Positions 40,218 through 49,148 of a stretch of 64,000 bases of DNA are shown one piece after another. Below the pieces are notes generated by a model. That model had not been told where the DNA came from. It searched no databases and was given only the letters and a program-made list of their open reading frames with translations. This stretch comes from an uncultured bacterium (GTDB lineage: Bacteria; Cyanobacteriota; Vampirovibrionia; Gastranaerophilales; Gastranaerophilaceae), in NCBI GenBank assembly GCA_949285255.1, contig CASDXV010000003.1, positions 1 through 64,000 of the forward strand, read 5' to 3'. The stretch's first letter is position 1. The number at the start of each line of letters is the position of its first letter. Made by a program: the position numbers and the translations under genes.

Positions 40218-41857
40218 CTTACCCTTATTTCATTTGATGCTTCTACTTCATCAATGCTTTCTGTAAAATGTTTAGCGAATTCTTTTTTTGCGTTAAGCAG
40301 GGTTCTTGATGTTTTGTATGAATCGTAAAGGGCCTTTATATCAGGATTTTTGCTTTTAACAAAGAATTTTTCAACATTAGCTAATGTGTATGTGTCATCA
40401 AGCTCAAGAGGTTTATCATCTTTTGTTTTTCTTATAAATTTAATGAGGTTATCTTCGCTCAGACCTGCTTGAATTCCTTTTAATAGCATTGTTTTATTGT
40501 ATTTCAATCCGCTAAAGTGGTTAAGAGGATTTCTCTCCTGATTTTGTAAATTAGATAAAATATTTTCACTAATTATGTCTAAGATTTCTTTTCCGCTTAC
40601 TTTACTCAAAAGTATATTGGCGTCTTCGTCTCTTATCCCGTTTAGCGTAAGCAATAGGCTAATATTGTTTACTTCTCCCGAGTTTCTGGTTTTTAGAGGC
40701 CCTCTTATAGCACTTGCGTTAAGTGCAAAAAAGTCAACTTGCGGGTGGGTTTTTTTTATTCTGTTTAAAATAACATCCGTTATGTAGTTTGCAAGATAAC
40801 TGTTTTCATATCTTACGCCTTTGAGGGTGAGCTCGTCTACATCATCTTTGGCAGGTATTAGGTATCCGTCTTCAATATCTTCTTTAAATATTTGGTTATA
40901 AAATCTGTGCATTATATTTTTATTTTCTGTATTTTGCTGCGGGTAATATGCACGGGTTTTTATATCAGAGATATTGCCATTATCGTCAAAGTTTATTTTT
41001 ACATTTTCAAATTTTTTAAAATTTTGGAAGAGTTTAGTGATTATTGTTGAATTAACAAATTTATCGTAATTAAGGTGTTCATGAGCGCTCAAGATAACAT
41101 TTACAGGCAAATTTTGCCTTAAAAGTTCATCCTGAAAAGTCCCGCCAAAGTGGTCAAGAAGTACAACAGCGCCTTTTGGATTTTCTTTTTTAAATTTTTC
41201 AATTTCTTTTTTAACAGAATTTATTGAGTTTTGGACTTCATCAGGAGTTATTTTTGATTGCGGTTTAAATACGTTGTCAACAAATTCTATTTCAGGCAGC
41301 TTTTTGTTGTAATAGCTCATATTGCCCGGTGATACGCCTAAAAATAAAACCTTGTGTTTAAGATTGGGGTCTTTATCGTCATTTACTTCTATTACTTTTG
41401 ATTTTAATGCATAGTTTTTCAAATCCCCTGATTTTTCAAGGTCAGCATTTGTCATAACAATATTGGTCTGCATTTTTTGTGCGCATTTTAAAAATTCGTC
41501 ATATCCTGCATCAAATTCGTGATTTCCGGGGGTAAAAATTGAGCTTATATTTTTTGACAGGTGAGTGAGGCTTTTTATAAATTTGTTAAAAAACAACAGC
41601 TGGTATCTTTGAGAATTAAAATCAGGGTTTGACTTGTATCCTCGAACATTGCCTGCCATAAACCAGTCGCCTGCAATTGCTACAATGTCTTTTTTACCTT
41701 TTCCCTCTTTTAAAAATAAGTCTTTTTTGTTTTTTTCTATCTCAGCCCAAAAATCACCAATATCTTCTAATTGCCCATGGGTATCCGATAGTGCCGTTAT
41801 GCTTACGGCTCCTCCTTTAAAATATGTGTTGTTAATGTTTATCGGACTGAGTTTCAT
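40214..41857 (-). CDS. 5'-nucleotidase-like metallophosphatase
   Basis: 547 residues. Metallophosphatase motifs: S-D-T-H-G at 24-28, A-G-D-W-F, T-P-G-N-H-E-F-D and L-S-A-H-E-H, then a C-terminal 5'-nucleotidase domain (N-A-S-A-I-R-G). The family splits nucleotides or sugar-nucleotides, usually outside the cell, yet there is no signal peptide: the protein starts with I-N-I-N-N-T-Y-F-K-G. It overlaps the convergent gene by four bases. Confidence 0.82.
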   Translation of the reverse strand: MKLSPININNTYFKGGAVSITALSDTHGQLEDIGDFWAEIEKNKKDLFLKEGKGKKDIVAIAGDWFMAGNVRGYKSNPDFNSQRYQLLFFNKFIKSLTHLSKNISSIFTPGNHEFDAGYDEFLKCAQKMQTNIVMTNADLEKSGDLKNYALKSKVIEVNDDKDPNLKHKVLFLGVSPGNMSYYNKKLPEIEFVDNVFKPQSKITPDEVQNSINSVKKEIEKFKKENPKGAVVLLDHFGGTFQDELLRQNLPVNVILSAHEHLNYDKFVNSTIITKLFQNFKKFENVKINFDDNGNISDIKTRAYYPQQNTENKNIMHRFYNQIFKEDIEDGYLIPAKDDVDELTLKGVRYENSYLANYITDVILNRIKKTHPQVDFFALNASAIRGPLKTRNSGEVNNISLLLTLNGIRDEDANILLSKVSGKEILDIISENILSNLQNQERNPLNHFSGLKYNKTMLLKGIQAGLSEDNLIKFIRKTKDDKPLELDDTYTLANVEKFFVKSKNPDIKALYDSYKTSRTLLNAKKEFAKHFTESIDEVEASNEIRVS

Positions 41858-41924
41858 AGTAATTTTATAAAACCTGTAAATAAAAAATTGTTTATCTTGG
41901 GCTTAGTATGTTAAAATTTTTATC

Positions 41925-43100
41925 ATGAAAAAACTTTTTATACTATCTCTATTTTTGTTTTTAACATTTTTAAAAACTGATGCAATTGAACAAGGTGAGC
42001 TAAAAGATATAGGCATTGCAAAATATGCTGTAATTGAGGCTAAGACGGATTATTCTCCTGTTAGAATCGCGCCTGATGAGAACGCTAAGAGATTTTCTCA
42101 TTTGAGAAAAGGTTTTGTAACATACGCTGATAAAGAGTATAAAAACTTCTACAGAGTGGATTTGGGGCTTGATGATTACTACTGGATGGAAAAAAAGTAT
42201 GCTGACATTCAGGCAATAATTCCTCAAAAACACATTCAAAAAATTGATACAATAAAATTTGATGAAGATAAGGAAAAATACAGCGTTTTTATACCTCTTA
42301 ATATTCAAAATTCATACTCTTTTAAAGAAGTCCCTGATGGTTTAGAGTTTTATTTGTATGATGTAGATTGCCCCGATATTGTTATAAAAAATAAACCGGG
42401 CAGTTTTAGCTACGATACAAAAAATAATACATTGCACTTGAAATACATATCCCCTGCGCTTTTTGGCTATGATGTAATCCCGCATAAAAAAGGGCTTGTG
42501 TTAATGGTTAAAAAGCCTCCGCAAATTAACAGGAAAAAACCCTTAAAAGGCAGAAAAATAGTGCTTGACGCGGGTCATGGCGGAGAAGAAAGCGGGGTTT
42601 GCGCTTTTGGACATAAAGAAAAAGACGTAAATTTAAAAATTTCAAAACAAACTAAAAAAGCTCTTTCTAAAAAAGGTGCAAAAGTTTATTTGACAAGAAA
42701 AAAGGATAAATACGTTCCCCTGTATGACAGAGTTTCTTTTGCGCAGGAAAAAGGGGCGGATATACTTTTAAGTATTCATCAAAATTCGCTTCCTAACCCT
42801 AAGGATGTCATAAAAAAGCATGGTGTAGGAGTTTATTATTACAATAATCAAGCCTATGCTTTAGCTAATTCCATTCAAAAATCGCTTTTAAAACAAACAG
42901 GCTTTAGAGATGACGGTGTTAACTTTGCCTCATTTGCTCTTACACGTCCGACTTATCCCGTTAGTGCGCTTGTTGAGTGCGGTTATTTAATAGATAAAAA
43001 TGAAATGGAAAAGCTTACAAATAAAAAATTTCAAAAAGAGCTGGCACGTGCGCTTGCGCTTGGTACAGAGGATTATCTAAGATACCTGATTGTCTTTTAG
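41925..43100 (+). CDS. amiC: N-acetylmuramoyl-L-alanine amidase
   Basis: 391 residues. Signal peptide about 1-20; an SH3-like or AMIN-type N-terminal part (about 30-190); then the amidase_3 catalytic domain with L-D-A-G-H-G-G-E, S-I-H-Q-N-S and V-E-C-G-Y, giving the Zn His, Glu, His and catalytic Glu. It cuts peptide stems off peptidoglycan. TAAAAT (41912-41917) is seven bases before the ATG. The name amiC is by family only. It overlaps the convergent ligase gene by 24 bases. Confidence 0.9.
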   Translation: MKKLFILSLFLFLTFLKTDAIEQGELKDIGIAKYAVIEAKTDYSPVRIAPDENAKRFSHLRKGFVTYADKEYKNFYRVDLGLDDYYWMEKKYADIQAIIPQKHIQKIDTIKFDEDKEKYSVFIPLNIQNSYSFKEVPDGLEFYLYDVDCPDIVIKNKPGSFSYDTKNNTLHLKYISPALFGYDVIPHKKGLVLMVKKPPQINRKKPLKGRKIVLDAGHGGEESGVCAFGHKEKDVNLKISKQTKKALSKKGAKVYLTRKKDKYVPLYDRVSFAQEKGADILLSIHQNSLPNPKDVIKKHGVGVYYYNNQAYALANSIQKSLLKQTGFRDDGVNFASFALTRPTYPVSALVECGYLIDKNEMEKLTNKKFQKELARALALGTEDYLRYLIVF

Positions 43101-44453
43101 GGCGCCTAAAAACGCTACGTTTAGCCAGAATAATATCTGCAGCTGCGGTCTAAACCATACCGTGTCAAAAAGCCCGTGAATCATTGTGGGGAAAATGCTC
43201 AAAATTAGCGAGAAAACGACTATTTTTGTCCTTATTGGAGCGGTTTTTATTAACCTCATTGAATCCCTGTAGAACATTACAAGGAATGTTAAAAAGGCAA
43301 TGAGAGCGAATATGCCGCTTTCAACCGCTATTTCAAGCGGTACACAGTAAGAACCCAGAGCATCAAAGCCCGAGCGCATATAAAGTCCGTAGATTTCTCT
43401 AAAGTTTTTATTGCCCACGCCTATGCCCAAGAAAGGGTTGTCCAGAAACATTTTAAAAGATGAGGCGTAAACATTCATTCTAAAAGCGATAGAGGAGTCC
43501 TCTCTAAATTCAAAAATTGATAATATGCGATTTGTAATAGCGGGATTTGACATTATAAAAACAAGAGCCGCGCAAATTAGTGTCAGCGCAAGGTTTTTGT
43601 ATCTTTTTCTGATTGCCTTAAAGCCGCCTAAGTAGTTTTGAATGTAGTATATGCAGCCTAGGCCAAAAATTGCATAAAACCCTGCTATACCAAGGTATCC
43701 GCCGCGAGAGCCGCTATAGATTACAGCTATTGTGCCAAGCAAAAGTAAAATCAAAAACCCTAAGAACCTTTTGTAGTGCTTGTTTGCAAGATTTATCATT
43801 GAAAGACACCAAAGGGATGAAAGCCCCGTTACCAGATATCCTGCAAGAAGATTAGGGTTGTATGGTTTTAGCGTCCCGTAAGCGCGAGAAATCACCTGAG
43901 TCGGGTCAAGGTTTGTTGTATCTTGCCAGCCTGCTATTGCAAGTATGCCCGAGTTGTTTTGAATAATTGCAATAATGCTTTCAAAACTTATAAGCCCTGC
44001 TATCATAAGAATTGTAGGGAGGATTTTTTCTTTGTTGTCCCTAAAGTATGATAAGGCACTAAAGTAAAAGTACATATAAACAGCGGTTTTTAAAAACCCT
44101 TTAAGGCTTAGCGCAAATAGTGTCGAGCCAAAAAGACTTAAAACCACAAAGGCAAAATATATCATTATGGCTTTGTCAAAAAGTGAGATTTTTGTCCTTG
44201 CACCTTTTTTTAAAAACAGTTTAATGCTTTGTAAAATACTGAAGCAAAAGGCAAAAACTCCAATGTAACCCGATTCGCAAAATGCGCAGGACACAAGTGT
44301 CAGCGCCAGAAAGATATAAATTATAGAGTCTATGTTTTCAAAAAACATTGATTCTCTTGCAAGCGCAGCAAGTTCGGTATTTTGAACTCTGTGCAAAATA
44401 CCGTTTTTTAAGCTTATAAAAATACTTTTTGTGCCCGGTTTTCTATTGAACAT
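43077..44453 (-). CDS. O-antigen ligase/Wzy-like membrane protein
   Basis: 458 residues with about ten membrane helices. The Wzy_C-type motif G-S-R-G-G-Y-L-G-I-A-G appears near 250, and a large loop with F-R-M-N-V-Y-A-S-S-F-K-M-F (about 325-365) matches the periplasmic loop of O-antigen ligases. It joins sugar polymers to lipid A-core or polymerises them. It overlaps the DUF4330-like gene by 11 bases, so it is in a unit with the heptose-kinase-like gene. Confidence 0.82.
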   Translation of the reverse strand: MFNRKPGTKSIFISLKNGILHRVQNTELAALARESMFFENIDSIIYIFLALTLVSCAFCESGYIGVFAFCFSILQSIKLFLKKGARTKISLFDKAIMIYFAFVVLSLFGSTLFALSLKGFLKTAVYMYFYFSALSYFRDNKEKILPTILMIAGLISFESIIAIIQNNSGILAIAGWQDTTNLDPTQVISRAYGTLKPYNPNLLAGYLVTGLSSLWCLSMINLANKHYKRFLGFLILLLLGTIAVIYSGSRGGYLGIAGFYAIFGLGCIYYIQNYLGGFKAIRKRYKNLALTLICAALVFIMSNPAITNRILSIFEFREDSSIAFRMNVYASSFKMFLDNPFLGIGVGNKNFREIYGLYMRSGFDALGSYCVPLEIAVESGIFALIAFLTFLVMFYRDSMRLIKTAPIRTKIVVFSLILSIFPTMIHGLFDTVWFRPQLQILFWLNVAFLGALKDNQVS

Positions 44454-45015
44454 CCTGATTTTGATTTACCTGTTTTTCTAAATCGTCATCATTTGTTGTG
44501 TCAGGTTTTGCTACTACCGTAATGTTAGATACAATGCCGTTTAGCTTGTAATCTGCTCCCTCAAGAGTAATAGGCAAGCCTATTTTAATTTTGTTTCCGC
44601 CTACAACCGCTCCGTCACGGTCTTTTGTAATTTTTGCTTTATCAAGCACCGTTACAAGAAAATCATACTGATAAGGTGATGTAACATCATCTACAACGGT
44701 AAAAGGCTGTTTCATATTAAGAGTAGGAACGATAGCTTTTTTTCTGTCGTATTTAACGTCTTTAATTTTAAGTTTGGTGTAGGGGACGTTTCTTATTGTA
44801 ATAAATGTCTCATCCCCTGCTTCAAAAATGTTATTTGAGGCGCTTATTGTGACACTTCTTAAAAATACTTCTATTTCAACATCTGCCGTTGTTTCAATCT
44901 GGTTTGATGAAGTCGCTCTTTTGCCAAACATTGTAAGTACGCCGACTAAAAGCGCAACAATTAATACTCCTATAATAATCAAATCAAAAGTTCTTAGTTT
45001 TTTGAGAAATTTCAT
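44443..45015 (-). CDS. DUF4330-like single-pass membrane protein
   Basis: 190 residues from the ATG at 45015; AAGGAG stands just before it, favouring it over a TTG upstream. One membrane helix (about 10-30: F-D-L-I-I-I-G-V-L-I-V-A-L-L-V-G) and a beta-rich extracytoplasmic domain fit the DUF4330 family. Role unknown. It lies between the PfkB and ligase genes. Confidence 0.78.
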   Translation of the reverse strand: MKFLKKLRTFDLIIIGVLIVALLVGVLTMFGKRATSSNQIETTADVEIEVFLRSVTISASNNIFEAGDETFITIRNVPYTKLKIKDVKYDRKKAIVPTLNMKQPFTVVDDVTSPYQYDFLVTVLDKAKITKDRDGAVVGGNKIKIGLPITLEGADYKLNGIVSNITVVAKPDTTNDDDLEKQVNQNQDVQ

Positions 45016-45028
45016 ATATTTCTTCTCC

Positions 45029-46036
45029 TTATAGTTTTTCAAGTTCGGATTTTAAATTTTCTACACTTACACTGTGGCAGCCAAAGTATCTTATAACAAT
45101 GCTAGCGGCAAGGTTGCCTATATACATAGCCTCCTTGGCGCTAAAGCCTGCGCATAGTGCCAGTGTAAATGCTGCAACAACGGTGTCTCCCGCACCTGTC
45201 ACATCAAAAACTTCTTTTCTGTTAAAGGCTTCAACTTCGCTAAACTCTGTTTCGTTTTGGCGTTTTTCAAAAAGCGCCATGCCTTTTTCTCCTCTTGTTA
45301 AGAGAACTTTATTCAGGTTAAGAGATTTAATGAGCGAAGTGCCTGCTTTTTTAAGCGTTTCTTTATCTTTTATAAAGTAGCCTACATATTTTTCACAATC
45401 GGGCTGATTAGGTGTTATAGCGTCAGCGCCAGAGTATTTATCAAGATTTTTTTGAGCGTCGGCAACGATAATTTTATTGTGCTCTTTAGCTGTATCTATT
45501 GCAGCTCTTACGATATCATCTGTTAAAAATCCTAAGTGATAATCAGAAAGTATAACCCCGTCAAACTTAGGAATTGCTTTTTTTATTGTTTCTATAGCTT
45601 TTTTTTCTGTTTGTTTACTTAGGGGAGTGACTGTTTGCCTGTCTATTCTTACTATTTGTTGAGTAATGCTTTGAGAGCAAGAGCCAGAAATACGGGTTTT
45701 TGTAGTGGTTTTTCTTTCTTTGTCTTTAACCATATACTTTGTATCAATGCCCTCTTTTTTAAGAGCATCCAACAAAACTCCGCCGTAGTAGTCATCTCCG
45801 TACACTCCAAGAGCTGCAGCTTTTGAACAGTTAAGAGTTGAAATATTATGTGCCGCATTTGACGCCGTACCTAGGATGATTTTAGTTTCAGTGTGTTCAA
45901 GAATTAAAACAGGTGCTTCACGAGAAATTCTCTGTGTTGCGCCAAAGACCATTTCGTCTATACCAAAATCACCGATAATAAGTATCCTCGGTTCTTTTAG
46001 CTTGTCTAACTTTTTAAGTAATTCCTGCTTATCCAT
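45029..46036 (-). CDS. PfkB-family heptose-7-phosphate kinase-like protein (HldE kinase/HldA-like)
   Basis: 335 residues from the ATG at 46036; GGAAGG precedes it. I-G-D-F-G-I-D-E, R-I-S-R-E-A-P-V, R-I-D-R-Q and D-V-T-G-A-G-D-T-V are typical of the kinase half of HldE, which phosphorylates D-glycero-D-manno-heptose-7-phosphate for the LPS core. The adenylyltransferase half is absent, so it is an HldA-type single domain or a related sugar kinase. It leads the unit that ends with the ligase. Confidence 0.85.
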   Translation of the reverse strand: MDKQELLKKLDKLKEPRILIIGDFGIDEMVFGATQRISREAPVLILEHTETKIILGTASNAAHNISTLNCSKAAALGVYGDDYYGGVLLDALKKEGIDTKYMVKDKERKTTTKTRISGSCSQSITQQIVRIDRQTVTPLSKQTEKKAIETIKKAIPKFDGVILSDYHLGFLTDDIVRAAIDTAKEHNKIIVADAQKNLDKYSGADAITPNQPDCEKYVGYFIKDKETLKKAGTSLIKSLNLNKVLLTRGEKGMALFEKRQNETEFSEVEAFNRKEVFDVTGAGDTVVAAFTLALCAGFSAKEAMYIGNLAASIVIRYFGCHSVSVENLKSELEKL

Positions 46037-46131
46037 ATACCTTCCGGCTAACATTTTATCACAAAAATGAAATTAAAGCCTAAAAATAAAATTTATGCTA
46101 AAATAAAAAATAATAATTATCGGGGTTAACT

Positions 46132-46767
46132 GTGGAAGAAAATTTTGATATAGATAAACATATAGATAGAATAAAAAATCAGATGGGTGAAGAAAATAAG
46201 GACCATAACGACCCTGATAATTCTATCTTCAGGCAGCCTGATTTGCCCGAGGAAGAAATTCCAAATGAGGTTTTAGAGGGTATTCCAAATGATGAATCCT
46301 CACTTGAAAATTATGCAAGTGATGTTGAGCAGCAGGAAGAAAATCAACAAAGCGAGCAGGAAGTTCAAGAAGTTCAAGAGCCTTGGCAAGACCCTTTTAT
46401 GGCAGAGGAAAATGACGCCGTTAAAAAATATGTAATCTACATTGCTAAAGATTTTGTTCCCTCTTTTGATTCTATGAACTCAGACGAGAGAAGTGCGTAT
46501 GTAAATGACGCCATCCAGCTTAAAGTCGACCTTGAGGGAAAAGATAGAAAATGGCACTTATTTAAAAGAATATTAAGGCATATTATAGTTTCTGTTTTTA
46601 CTTTGATACTTGCTGTTCCCGCGCTTTTTTGGTTTGCGGATAAGTCAATAAAAGCAACCGTTCAAAACTACGGTTATGTTCAGGAAAACTTTGAAAAACT
46701 CTACAAAGAGCGCGCTGACAGGGAAAGAAGTATACAAAAAATCCAAACCATGCGCTTAGGGCTTTAG
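46132..46767 (+). CDS. Acidic single-pass membrane protein
   Basis: 211 residues from GTG (CGGGG upstream, seven bases before). The first ~100 residues are acidic and rich in Glu, Asp and Gln (low complexity). One membrane helix near 148-168, then a charged coiled tail. Cytoplasmic acidic domain plus extracytoplasmic tail is the likeliest layout. Not recognised. It overlaps mutS2 by four bases. Confidence 0.65.
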   Translation: MEENFDIDKHIDRIKNQMGEENKDHNDPDNSIFRQPDLPEEEIPNEVLEGIPNDESSLENYASDVEQQEENQQSEQEVQEVQEPWQDPFMAEENDAVKKYVIYIAKDFVPSFDSMNSDERSAYVNDAIQLKVDLEGKDRKWHLFKRILRHIIVSVFTLILAVPALFWFADKSIKATVQNYGYVQENFEKLYKERADRERSIQKIQTMRLGL

Positions 46768-49136
46768 TTTATATCAACTACGCTAACTCCATCTCCGCCC
46801 TCGCCGTCGCCTCCGGGGCGAAATTTTGCAACGTAGGGTGAAGAGCTTAGGTAGTTTCTCACCGCACTTTTAAGAGCGCCTGTACCATGCCCGTGCACTA
46901 CAATTATTTCCCTTAGATTTCTTAGCGATGCCATATCAAATTGTTTATCAAGAAAATCTATAGCATCCTCTGCTCTCATACCCCTTATATCAAGCCTGTT
47001 TGATAGGGTTTGAGTCATATCATCAAAGCTTACGCTTACTTTTTTTAGAGCTTTATTAATTTTTTTATCTGTTTTTGCAAGTTTTTTAATGTCTACTTTT
47101 GTTTTCATTAACCCTATGGAAACAAGGACTTTACCTTTTTTGTCAGGCATGCTCTCAAGTTGTGCCACCTGCTCGAGCCCTTTTATAAGGACGTTTTGAC
47201 CTATTTTAATATTTTGCCAGTCAATTTGTTCGTATTTGTTTTGGAGTTTTTCTTCATCGGATGAAAACTCCTCTCTTATTGAGTTTTCAAGGCGTGCAAG
47301 GCGCGAGTAGGAGCGCATGGCGATTTTTTCGGACTTTTCTTTTCTCATTAAATCAAGAGTATCTTTAATCTCGGCGCGAGCATTTTCCAGTTGAGATTGG
47401 TATTTCTTTTTAAAGCTCTCAAGAGTTTTCTTTTTTTGAGCTTTTAGTTCTTTTAATTTTTCTTCAAATTGAGCCTCAATTTGAGCACTGCGCTCTTTTA
47501 TCTCCTGCGCTTCACGCTCTTTTTGAGTTAGAGCGCTATGGGTTTCCTGAATTTTTAAGAACACTTGCCGTTCGGGGCTTTGAGCGTTTTTAAGTATATT
47601 TCTTGCTGCGCTTGTTATTTTTTCATTCAAGCTTAAATTATGCGCTATATCTATTGCATTAGATGAACCTGCAAGTCCTAAAATAAGCTTATAAGAGGGT
47701 TTTAGGGTTTCAATATTAAACTCTACACTTGCGTTTTCAAAATTGCTGTTTTCATATTTTAAAATTTTAAGTTCACCAAGGTGAGTTGTGCAGACACATA
47801 AAATGTCATTGTCACATAAATATTCAAGTATGGCTCGAGCAAGAGCTGCGCCCTCTTCAGGGTCAGTGCCCGCACCAAGTTCATCAAAAAGTACAAGAGA
47901 ATTTTCTGTAGCGTTATCGATAATTGATGAAATATTTTTAATATGTGCGCTAAAAGTAGACAGGCTCTGCGAGATGCTCTGCTCTTCGGATATGTCGCAT
48001 AGAACCATATCAAAAGGGAAAATCTTTGCCCCCAGAGCAGGTATATGAAGTCCTGCCTTTGTCATAAGGGTCAAAAGTCCTGCGGTTTTAAGCGCAACTG
48101 TTTTACCGCCCGTGTTTGAGCCTGTAATTAAAAGAGATTTATAGTTTTTGCCCAGTTCAAAGTCATTTTCTACAATTTTTTCCACATTTCCTATTAAAAG
48201 CGGATGGCGCATGGCTTGCAGTTCAAGGATTTTTTCATCGCAAATTATAGCAGAATTAGACTTTGTTCTTATAGAGTATTTTGCTCTTGCAAAGATAAAA
48301 TCAAGCTCGCTGAGTGCGTTTTGGCTTTGAGTGAGTTCGTTTTTAATGTTTAAAAATTCTTTTGTAATCTCCCATAAAATTCTCTCAATTTCTGCGTTTA
48401 TTTCAATTTCAATCTGGCGCAGTTTGTTGTTTAGCGGCACAAGTGAAGAGGGCTCTATAAAATAGGTTTGATTGCTGGCGCTTATATCATGGACAATGCC
48501 TGCGACTTTATTTTTATCGGTTGTTTTTACCTGAAAGACGGTTCTGCCCTCTCTTGTGGTGTAGATTGTATCTTGCAGGTGCGAAACAAAACTATCATCG
48601 CCTAAAAGCTTTGAAATAGAGCTTTTTAGGTTGTCTTTTGTGCTTTTATATGAATTTCTGAGGCGCTTTAGCTCAGCACTTGCGTTATCCGAAACATTTA
48701 AGTCCGTGTCAAATGTTGAAAAAATTCTGTCCTCAAACTCTTTATCCGTGTACAAATTAAGCAGAAAGCCTTTTAAATTCGGGCAGTTTTCTTCTTTTGA
48801 GATGAAATTTTTAACAAGTCTTGAGGTTCTTAAATTTTTTGCCAAGTCTATAATATCCCCAGCGCTGAGCCTTTTTGAGTCTAAAAGGCTTTGAGCGTCG
48901 CATAGAAATTCAAGCGGAAAACAGGAAAAATTTCCAGCATCGTCAAATATTTTTTTTGCTTCGCTTGTAAGTTCAAGCTGATATTGTATCTGGGCTTTTT
49001 TGTCATAAATAGGCGCACTTTGGCATTTTTGTTTGCCTAAAGTTGATATAGCAAAATTTGCAAGATTTTCTAAAACCTTGTCAAATTCCAGTGATTGGGC
49101 ATGTTTTGTAATTAAATCCGACTTGTTTTCGGGCAT
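46764..49136 (-). CDS. mutS2: Endonuclease MutS2
   Basis: 790 residues. Walker A G-S-N-T-G-G-K-T-V near 345, D-E-L-G-A-G-T-D-P-E-E-G (Walker B and following), a helical clamp and a C-terminal Smr domain (L-D-I-R-G-M-R-A-E-D-A, H-G-H-G-T-G-A-L-K). No MutS-type mismatch N terminus. Family members cut branched DNA and act on collided ribosomes. It is 12 bases downstream of the helicase-nuclease gene. Confidence 0.95.
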   Translation of the reverse strand: MPENKSDLITKHAQSLEFDKVLENLANFAISTLGKQKCQSAPIYDKKAQIQYQLELTSEAKKIFDDAGNFSCFPLEFLCDAQSLLDSKRLSAGDIIDLAKNLRTSRLVKNFISKEENCPNLKGFLLNLYTDKEFEDRIFSTFDTDLNVSDNASAELKRLRNSYKSTKDNLKSSISKLLGDDSFVSHLQDTIYTTREGRTVFQVKTTDKNKVAGIVHDISASNQTYFIEPSSLVPLNNKLRQIEIEINAEIERILWEITKEFLNIKNELTQSQNALSELDFIFARAKYSIRTKSNSAIICDEKILELQAMRHPLLIGNVEKIVENDFELGKNYKSLLITGSNTGGKTVALKTAGLLTLMTKAGLHIPALGAKIFPFDMVLCDISEEQSISQSLSTFSAHIKNISSIIDNATENSLVLFDELGAGTDPEEGAALARAILEYLCDNDILCVCTTHLGELKILKYENSNFENASVEFNIETLKPSYKLILGLAGSSNAIDIAHNLSLNEKITSAARNILKNAQSPERQVFLKIQETHSALTQKEREAQEIKERSAQIEAQFEEKLKELKAQKKKTLESFKKKYQSQLENARAEIKDTLDLMRKEKSEKIAMRSYSRLARLENSIREEFSSDEEKLQNKYEQIDWQNIKIGQNVLIKGLEQVAQLESMPDKKGKVLVSIGLMKTKVDIKKLAKTDKKINKALKKVSVSFDDMTQTLSNRLDIRGMRAEDAIDFLDKQFDMASLRNLREIIVVHGHGTGALKSAVRNYLSSSPYVAKFRPGGDGEGGDGVSVVDIN

Positions 49137-49148
49137 TATAAGGTCTTT

